DNA of 64,000 nt, taken from contig JAVBSC010000016.1 in NCBI GenBank assembly GCA_031547305.1, positions 1 to 64,000 on the forward strand, written 5' to 3'. The DNA is from JAVBSC01 sp031547305. Its GTDB lineage: Bacteria > Desulfobacterota > Desulfovibrionia > Desulfovibrionales > Desulfovibrionaceae. The position numbers were made by a program, and so were the translations under genes. This document shows, piece after piece, positions 58,915 to 64,000 of the stretch. The notes below the pieces were generated by a model, which was given only the letters and a program-made list of their open reading frames with translations, was not told the origin of the DNA and ran no database searches. Numbering within the stretch: the first letter of the stretch is position 1; each line of letters begins with the position of its first letter.

Positions 58915-59104
58915 GTAATTGGGGACTCAGTCCCCCCAAACCCCCTGCAAGGGGGCGCGCCACTTGGATCCCATTTACGACGGCGCCATCATGCAAAACG
59001 TGATGGCGCCGTCGATAATCGCGGGTCCGGGGGACCATGCCCCCGGCAGAGCGTTTTATTCCCTGGCCGGACCGGAGGTATGCGGCGTTAGCCGCTTGGA
59101 GCGG
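58915..59104. repeat. Palindrome cluster between hflC and lpxB
   Basis: In order: GGGGAC-TCA-GTCCCC (58921-58935), CCCCCT-GCA-AGGGGG (58941-58955), and a 14-bp perfect hairpin (58978-58991 with 59001-59014). A GGTCC/GGACC palindrome lies near 59025. No gene is supportable here. Confidence 0.6.
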
Positions 59105-59189
59105 CAAGGCGGCGTAAAATGAGCTTTGCTCATTTTACATCTAAGCCGCCGCGGTCACGGCGGAAAGACGAGGCGGAGCCTCCCCAATT
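59105..59189 (-). repeat. Intergenic 3' module, family B, downstream of lpxB
   Basis: On the minus strand the block after the lpxB stop reads AATTGGGGAGGCTCC, CGTCTTT, CCGCC, ACCGCGGCGGC and then an AT-rich hairpin (59114-59124 with 59128-59138). The order and much of the sequence match the block after ald (5251-5339). Confidence 0.6.
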
Positions 59190-60335
59190 CTAACCAGCCA
59201 AATCCTGCAAAATAAGCTTCGCGGCTCTGCGGGCCGCGCCTGGGCCGCCCAGGATTTGGCGCAGTTGATTAAGATCGGTACGGATATTTTGCAGCGTGTT
59301 GGGGGAATCCAGCCAGTCCAGGGCGCGGCGGGCTATGTTTTCCGGCCGGCAGTCGTTTTGCAGGAGTTCCGGGAAGATTGGCCGGTTCAGGATGATGTTG
59401 GGCAGGCTGACGTAAGGCACTTTTATAAGCAGGCGCCCAACCAGGCCGGACAGGGCGGAGACTTTGTAGGTCACCAGAGTGGGGGTTCCGGCCAGAGCTG
59501 TTTCCAGAGCGGCCGTGCCGGAGGCCGCGATAATCAGCGCGCATTCGCGCATGAAGGTGTAGCGGGAATCCGGCTCGCGCAGGGTGAGCGGCAGATCGGC
59601 GGGCCAGAAGGCGCGCAGGAAGGCTTCTTCCAGGCCGGGGGCGCGGGCGCAGTGAAAACTCAGGCCGGGGCGGGTCGCGGCAAGAATTTGCGCGGCGGCG
59701 GCAAAGCGCGGCATGAGCGCCCGCACTTCGCTACGCCGGCTGCCAGGCATAAAGCCGATTTGGCCGGATATGGGGGAGATTTTGTCCAGCGCGGCAAGAT
59801 CCAGTGAATCCAGCAGCGGGTTGCCCACATAGTCTGTTTCCAGACCGTATTTGCGGTAAAACTCCCGTTCAAAGGGCAAAATGGACAAGAGCCGCCGCAC
59901 GTTGGCCTTGATGAACCGGGCTCGCTCCGGACGCCAGGCCCAGACCTTGGGGCTGATGTAGTAATAGACCGGAATATCCAGCCGCCGGGCCGCATGGATG
60001 ACCCGGAAGTGGAAGTCCGGGGCGTCAATGACCACCACGGCCGCCGGGCGCAGTGTTTTCAGAGCATGTTCTATGCCCCGGAGCATTTTGAAGATACGGG
60101 GCAGCCGGCCCAGCACTTCGGTTATGCCCATCACGGAAAGCGCTTCGGTGTTGAAGCGGCAGTCCAGGCCTGCGGCCCGCAGGTGCGGCCCGCCCATACC
60201 GCTGAATTCCAGGCCCGGCGCGAGCGTGCGTAAAGCTTTTAACAAGCCCGCCCCATGCATGTCCCCGGAGAGCTCCGCGCTGTTAATCCAGATCCTCCCG
60301 CGCGCGGCGGAAAAATCCGCTTCCTGTCCGCTCAT
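59190..60335 (-). CDS. lpxB: Lipid-A-disaccharide synthase
   Basis: The 381-residue glycosyltransferase condenses UDP-diacylglucosamine with lipid X to make the lipid A disaccharide. Family features are INSAELSGDMHGAGLLKAL, FSGMGGPHLRAAGLD, LSVMGITEVLGRLPRI, VIDAPDFHFRV, YYYISPKVWAWRPERARFIK, LPFEREFYRKYG, YVGNPLLD, PGSRRSEV and IAASGTAALETALAGTPTLVTYK. Its ATG overlaps the stop of rfbD (ATGA), so the two are translationally coupled. Confidence 0.97.
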   Translation of the reverse strand: MSGQEADFSAARGRIWINSAELSGDMHGAGLLKALRTLAPGLEFSGMGGPHLRAAGLDCRFNTEALSVMGITEVLGRLPRIFKMLRGIEHALKTLRPAAVVVIDAPDFHFRVIHAARRLDIPVYYYISPKVWAWRPERARFIKANVRRLLSILPFEREFYRKYGLETDYVGNPLLDSLDLAALDKISPISGQIGFMPGSRRSEVRALMPRFAAAAQILAATRPGLSFHCARAPGLEEAFLRAFWPADLPLTLREPDSRYTFMRECALIIAASGTAALETALAGTPTLVTYKVSALSGLVGRLLIKVPYVSLPNIILNRPIFPELLQNDCRPENIARRALDWLDSPNTLQNIRTDLNQLRQILGGPGAARRAAKLILQDLAG

Positions 60336-61213
60336 GCCCCGGCTTCCAGTGAAAACAGGTATTCATTAAGCGCCTGGGGCCAGGGCCTGGGTATAATGCC
60401 GGTGACTTGGGTAAAGCGCGAGCAATCCAGCGCGGAATACGCCGGGCGCGCGGCTTTTTGCGGAAACTCCGCGGAAGGGACCGGCGTTACCGGACATTCC
60501 AGCTGAACCATGCGCACCGCTTCCGTGGCCAGTTCACACCAACTGGCCTGGCCGGAGTTGGCCACATGGAACAGCCCTTTGCCGTCCAGTTCCACAAGTT
60601 TAAGTGTGTAGTCGGCCAAATCCGCCGTATAAGTGGGTGAGCCCACCTGGTCGTGCACCACCCGGACAGAGCCGTTTTTTTTGCACAAATCCAATATGGT
60701 CTGGACAAAATTCCTTTTGCACGGGCCGAACAGCCAGGCAGAACGGATGATGCAGAAATCCGGCGGGTCCATGGCCAGCAAAGCCTGTTCCCCGGCCAGC
60801 TTGGTGCGTCCGTAGACACTCTGGGGATTGACCGGATCATCCGTAGTGTACGGGCTGCGCTTTTTGCCGTCAAAAACATAATCCGTGCTGAAGTGCACCA
60901 GTTTGACGCCGCCGGCCTTGGCCAGGCGCCCCAGGGCCGCCGGCAGGGAACGGTTCAGCGCCATGGCGGCCTCTTCGTCGTCTTCCGCCGCGTCCACCTG
61001 GGTATAAGCCACAGTATTAAAAATACAGGCCGGTTTGACCTTGTCCAGCACCGCCTCCAAATCCCTCTGGACATCCGGCGAATAATAATCGATATCCGCC
61101 CGGCCCAAAGCCTCGGCCTCCCACCCGGCCGCCTCCAGCGCCTTTACCAGGGCCTGACCCAAAAAACCGCCCTTGCCGCCCAACACCAGGGCCTTACCGG
61201 CATCCGGACTCAT
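60332..61213 (-). CDS. rfbD: dTDP-4-dehydrorhamnose reductase (RfbD/RmlD-like)
   Basis: The 293-residue SDR-superfamily reductase performs the last step of dTDP-L-rhamnose synthesis. It has the NAD(P) site LGGKGGFLGQALVKAL, NTVAYTQVDAAEDD, the HFSTDYVFDGKKRSPYTTDDPVNPQSVYGRTKLAGE motif with catalytic YxxxK, and IIRSAWLFGPCKRNF. GGAG at 7 nt supports the start at 61213. The rest of the pathway (rfbA, rfbB, rfbC) is not nearby; coupling with lpxB links it to lipopolysaccharide assembly. Confidence 0.92.
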   Translation of the reverse strand: MSPDAGKALVLGGKGGFLGQALVKALEAAGWEAEALGRADIDYYSPDVQRDLEAVLDKVKPACIFNTVAYTQVDAAEDDEEAAMALNRSLPAALGRLAKAGGVKLVHFSTDYVFDGKKRSPYTTDDPVNPQSVYGRTKLAGEQALLAMDPPDFCIIRSAWLFGPCKRNFVQTILDLCKKNGSVRVVHDQVGSPTYTADLADYTLKLVELDGKGLFHVANSGQASWCELATEAVRMVQLECPVTPVPSAEFPQKAARPAYSALDCSRFTQVTGIIPRPWPQALNEYLFSLEAGA

Positions 61214-61262
61214 TTGAAACTCCAATTGCTGGAAGCCGCCATGCGGCTCTTGTTGTGATTTC

Positions 61263-61416
61263 GGGGAGGCGGCGCCTCCCCGCCCCTCCGCCAGGGACCA
61301 ATGTCCCTGGACCTCTTCCAGGCCGCCGCGGCTCGGCAAAGCCGAGCAACGGCGGCCGCAAACGGGTTCCAAGGGACATCGTCCCCTGGAAGGTGGTATG
61401 GGGGACAGAGTCCCCC
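61263..61416. repeat. Five tandem hairpins between hflX and rfbD
   Basis: Consecutive perfect stems are: GGGGAGGC/GCCTCCCC (61263-61281), CCAGGGAC/GTCCCTGG (61291-61310), GGCCGCCG/CGGCGGCC enclosing GCTCGGC/GCCGAGC (61321-61357), GGGAC/GTCCC (61373-61385), and GGGGGAC/GTCCCCC (61400-61416). There is no gene in this gap. Confidence 0.7.
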
Positions 61417-61481
61417 ACATGAAATAAGTCAACTAAACTCAATCTTTTATTACCAACGGATCAATCCAGGCGTCAAATCAG

Positions 61482-63227
61482 TTATTCCGGCTCGTCGTCC
61501 TTTTTAAGAGGATTCCAGTCCACGCGGGAGGCGATGCGGGCGGAGAGGTCCGCCAGGCCCTGTCCGTTCAGGGCGGAGACGAGTATGGCGTCCTGGTGAT
61601 TGAGTTTGAGGTTTTGCAGGGTTTCCAAGCCTTCTGGCGATTTTGACAGGACGTCTGTTTTGTTCAGGACCAGTTGGCAGGGGGTATCCTGAAGTTCCAG
61701 GTCGCGGAGGATATCCTGCACGGCGCGGATGTGCAGGTCCAGTTCCGGGTGGGCGGCGTCCGCCACGTGCAGGAGCAGATCCGCGTCTTCCAGTTCTTCC
61801 AGGGTGGCCCGGAAGGCTTCGACAAGTTCCTTGGGCAGGGCGCGGATAAAGCCGACGGTGTCCGTGAGGATCAACTCGCGTTCCTCCGGGAAGCGCAGGC
61901 GGCGGGAACTGGGGTCCAGGGTGGCGAAAAGGCGGTCTTCACTGAGCACGCTGGAGCCGGTAAGAACGTTCAGCAGGGTGGATTTTCCCGCGTTGGTGTA
62001 ACCTACCAGGGAGATTACCGGAACGCCGGCCTTGTTGCGTCTGGATCTGGCCTGGCCGCGCTGGCGGCGCAAGGTCTTGAGGTCGTCTTTCAAGCGGGTG
62101 ACGCGGTCGCGCAGGCGTCGGCGATCGGTTTCCAGGCGGGTTTCGCCGGGGCCGCGCCCGCCTATGCCGCCGGCCAGACGGTCCAGGGCGCGGTTTTTGC
62201 CCACCAGGCGGGGCAGCCGGTACTGAAGCTGGGCCAGTTCCACTTGGAGCTTGCCGGCCCGGCTGCCGGCCCGCTGGGCGAAGATGTCCAGAATAAGCTG
62301 GGTGCGGTCCAGGATTTTGCGCTCGGTCAGGTCAGCCAGGTTGCGGGACTGGGCCGGGGAAAGCTCGGCATCAAAAATGATCAGCCCGGCCTGGCCTTGC
62401 AAGGCCAGCACTTCCAGTTCCGCCAGCTTGCCGCGCCCCAGAATGAACTTTGGATTGATCGCCTGAACACGCTGGGTAAGCGTGCCGGCCACGGTCAGGC
62501 CGGCGCTGCGGGCCAGGTCTTTAAGCTCCCCCAGGTCGGATTCCTGTTGGAGCCTGGATTTGGTGGACACACTGACCAGAAGAGCGCGCTGCTCCGGGCC
62601 GCCGGATTCGCGGGACTGCCCGGACAGGCGGGCCAGTTCTTCTTCCAGGGCCAGGGCCTGGGCGCTGAAATCAATGTCTGCCTTGTCCCAGTGGATCGGC
62701 TCGCGCACCAGGTAGGGATTTTTGCCGGAATCTCCCGGCAGCAGGTGGGCTTCCTGAAAAGTCCTGGGCTCGCCCCATTCATTTACGGTCAGAATGCTTA
62801 TGGAATCCAGGCGTAGGAACAGCAGATCCATCAGATCTTCCTGCGAAAGCGGCTCCTCGTTCAGGTGGGTGTGCAAGTAGCGCAGGCCGCGCAAACGCCC
62901 GGCCGCTTCGCGGGCTCTTGGCAGTTCCGGAATGAGAATGGATGAAGGATCCCCCACCAGGATCATGAAGGGCCGGCCCTGGCGATCAATCAACAGCCCG
63001 ATCTGGCGGCCCAGGCCGCGCGAAAGCCCGGCCAGTTCCCTGGCTTGTTCCAGGCTGTAGCCGCCCTGGTTGGGGTAGCGCCTGGTCAGCAGGCGGTTCA
63101 GGGCTTTAAGCTGGCTGGGCTTAAGGCCTTGCAGGTTGCCGTCCAGTTTAGCTATGGCTGTTTCTCCAGATGCTTGGCAATCATGGCGTCGTAGGACGCG
63201 GTAAGGGCGAAGGCGGCCTGGGAGCAT
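61482..63227 (-). CDS. hflX: Ribosome-associated GTPase HflX, N-terminally extended
   Basis: The GTPase has the HflX N-domain (ALLVSVSTKSRLQQESDLGELKDLARSAGL, NPKFILGRGKLAELE, DAELSPAQSRNL), the GGIGGRGPGETRLETDRR motif, and the G domain (GYTNAGKSTLLN, DTVGFI, NKTD). HflX rescues or splits stalled ribosomes. About 170 residues precede the canonical domain, an extension seen in related delta-type proteobacteria. The true start is unclear. The ATG at 63227 lies within the upstream gene and lacks a ribosome-binding site; family resemblance begins near KLDGNLQGL, just after an ATA at 63155 that has GGAG 8 nt upstream and overlaps the upstream stop. Confidence 0.92.
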   Translation of the reverse strand: MLPGRLRPYRVLRRHDCQASGETAIAKLDGNLQGLKPSQLKALNRLLTRRYPNQGGYSLEQARELAGLSRGLGRQIGLLIDRQGRPFMILVGDPSSILIPELPRAREAAGRLRGLRYLHTHLNEEPLSQEDLMDLLFLRLDSISILTVNEWGEPRTFQEAHLLPGDSGKNPYLVREPIHWDKADIDFSAQALALEEELARLSGQSRESGGPEQRALLVSVSTKSRLQQESDLGELKDLARSAGLTVAGTLTQRVQAINPKFILGRGKLAELEVLALQGQAGLIIFDAELSPAQSRNLADLTERKILDRTQLILDIFAQRAGSRAGKLQVELAQLQYRLPRLVGKNRALDRLAGGIGGRGPGETRLETDRRRLRDRVTRLKDDLKTLRRQRGQARSRRNKAGVPVISLVGYTNAGKSTLLNVLTGSSVLSEDRLFATLDPSSRRLRFPEERELILTDTVGFIRALPKELVEAFRATLEELEDADLLLHVADAAHPELDLHIRAVQDILRDLELQDTPCQLVLNKTDVLSKSPEGLETLQNLKLNHQDAILVSALNGQGLADLSARIASRVDWNPLKKDDEPE

Positions 63228-63748
63228 TTGAGGCGCAAGGGGAGCGGGGCGCGCATGTTGTTCGCGGCCAGGGCGGCTTGCACTTCCGTGTAGAGATTAA
63301 TGTTCGGCACCACCAGCACGGAGTGGAAGTTTTTGGCCGCCGCCCGGATCATGCAGGGGCCGCCGATGTCTATTTCTTCCACCAGGGCTTTCAGATCCGG
63401 ATTTTTAGCCGCGGCGTCGGCAAAATTATACAAGTTGACGCAGACCAGGTCCACAGGGGTGATCTTGTGTTCCCTGAGCGTGGCCAGGTGGGACGGATCG
63501 TCTTTATCCGCCAGGATGCCGCCGTGAATGAGCGGATTCAGGGTTTTTACCCGGCCGCCGAGTATTTCAGGGAATCCGGTGACCGCGCTGACCTGGGTGA
63601 CCGCCAGGCCGGCCTGGGTCAGGGCTTTATAGGTGCCGCCGGTGGAAACAAGCTCCACGCCGCCTTTGGCCAGAAAATCGGCGAACTCCGCCAGGCCGCT
63701 TTTATCCGTAACACTCAGAATGGCGCGTTTTATGGGAAGAAAATCCAT
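63152..63748 (-). CDS. Stand-alone IMP cyclohydrolase (PurH N-terminal domain)
   Basis: The 198-residue protein is only the IMP cyclohydrolase half of PurH, which closes the ring of FAICAR to form IMP. It has the MGS-like start KRAILSVTDKSGLAEFADFLAKGGVELVSTGGTYKAL, GGRVKTLNPLIHGGILA, VDLVCVNLYNF, EEIDIGGPCMIRAAAKNF, and the terminal ALTASYDAMIAKHL. The AICAR transformylase domain is absent, and the sequence ends cleanly at the domain boundary, so this is a split enzyme rather than a truncation; the formyltransferase must be encoded elsewhere. hflX follows directly or overlaps. Confidence 0.93.
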   Translation of the reverse strand: MDFLPIKRAILSVTDKSGLAEFADFLAKGGVELVSTGGTYKALTQAGLAVTQVSAVTGFPEILGGRVKTLNPLIHGGILADKDDPSHLATLREHKITPVDLVCVNLYNFADAAAKNPDLKALVEEIDIGGPCMIRAAAKNFHSVLVVPNINLYTEVQAALAANNMRAPLPLRLKCSQAAFALTASYDAMIAKHLEKQP

Positions 63749-63890
63749 TTAAGGGACGTCCTTGGTTCAGGTTCAGGCCTGGCCGGCCGGCGGCAAGCCG
63801 GCTTGCCGCGCGGTAAAAGCATGGTGACCGGCCGCTTCTGGACGAAAGTATCACAATCCGCGTAAGCCCGGCAATAGCGTGCGGAGCGTA

Positions 63891-64000
63891 TTATTCAGGT
63901 CGGCTCCCCTGCATGGCCATCAGCCTGGCGATGCGCTCGGCGGTTGGCGGATGGGTGCTGAAGAGCGAGCTTATTCCGCCGCTGAAGGGGTTGACGATGA
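63891..64000 (-). CDS. htpX: HtpX-family protease, C-terminal end (5' end outside window)
   Basis: The last 36 codons read from the right edge of the window give NPFSGGISSLFSTHPPTAERIARLMAMQGSR and a TAA stop at 63893-63891. STHPPTxERI is the C-terminal signature of the membrane zinc protease HtpX (M48 family), which degrades misfolded membrane proteins. The catalytic HExxH region lies outside the window. Confidence 0.8.
   Translation of the reverse strand, partial: IVNPFSGGISSLFSTHPPTAERIARLMAMQGSRPE

Overview
The window is a GC-rich bacterial chromosome segment with the gene content and order of a Desulfovibrionaceae-type sulfate reducer (Desulfobacterota). The evidence is a shikimate-pathway type II 3-dehydroquinate synthase next to a fused chorismate mutase/prephenate dehydratase, a stand-alone IMP cyclohydrolase, a TauE/SafE exporter operon of the kind common in Desulfovibrio, LpxB-type lipid A synthesis (so Gram-negative), HypD, and a PAS/HAMP chemoreceptor. 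The species is not identified; the lineage is an inference from gene content.

Layout. 0-19.6 kb is mostly housekeeping: the end of a sensor kinase with its sigma-54 response regulator, a secreted Pro/Ala-rich protein, an MltB-like lytic transglycosylase, an HD protein, alanine dehydrogenase, the aromatic pair (DHQ synthase II and PheA), two RarD permease paralogues, a PHP phosphoesterase, a Trm112-like protein, aquaporin, then ffh-rpsP-khpA-rimM, a phenylacetate-CoA ligase family protein and a ChaN-PDZ lipoprotein. At 19.6 kb a tRNA-Phe(GAA) is the integration point of a small genomic island (about 19.68-24.87 kb). The island carries a P4-type integrase, a hypothetical gene and an AT-rich KAP-family P-loop NTPase. 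It is followed by a degraded second integrase (24.87-25.35 kb), so the tRNA appears to have been used twice.

25.4-48.1 kb returns to core-like DNA: YitT, a short LarC-like protein, gamma-glutamyltransferase, PgpA/Maf, an SDR, topA, a BON protein, a lysozyme-like protein, and an operon of DUF4130, PAP2, ArnT-like transferase and HypD. These are followed by a YbhJ-like aconitase, a chemoreceptor and the sulfite-exporter operon. 48.2-54.5 kb is a less GC-rich accessory block: a secreted HEYFH metalloprotease, a 990-residue Mur-ligase/CapA fusion and, divergently, a 572-residue protein that looks like an alpha/alpha barrel. This block and the KAP island are the best candidates for poorly described biology.

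54.5-64 kb holds HU, a YajG-like lipoprotein, a TPR protein that appears to start at AUU, hflK-hflC, rfbD-lpxB, hflX, IMP cyclohydrolase and the end of htpX. Many intergenic gaps carry long perfect hairpins and at least two recognisable dispersed repeat families.
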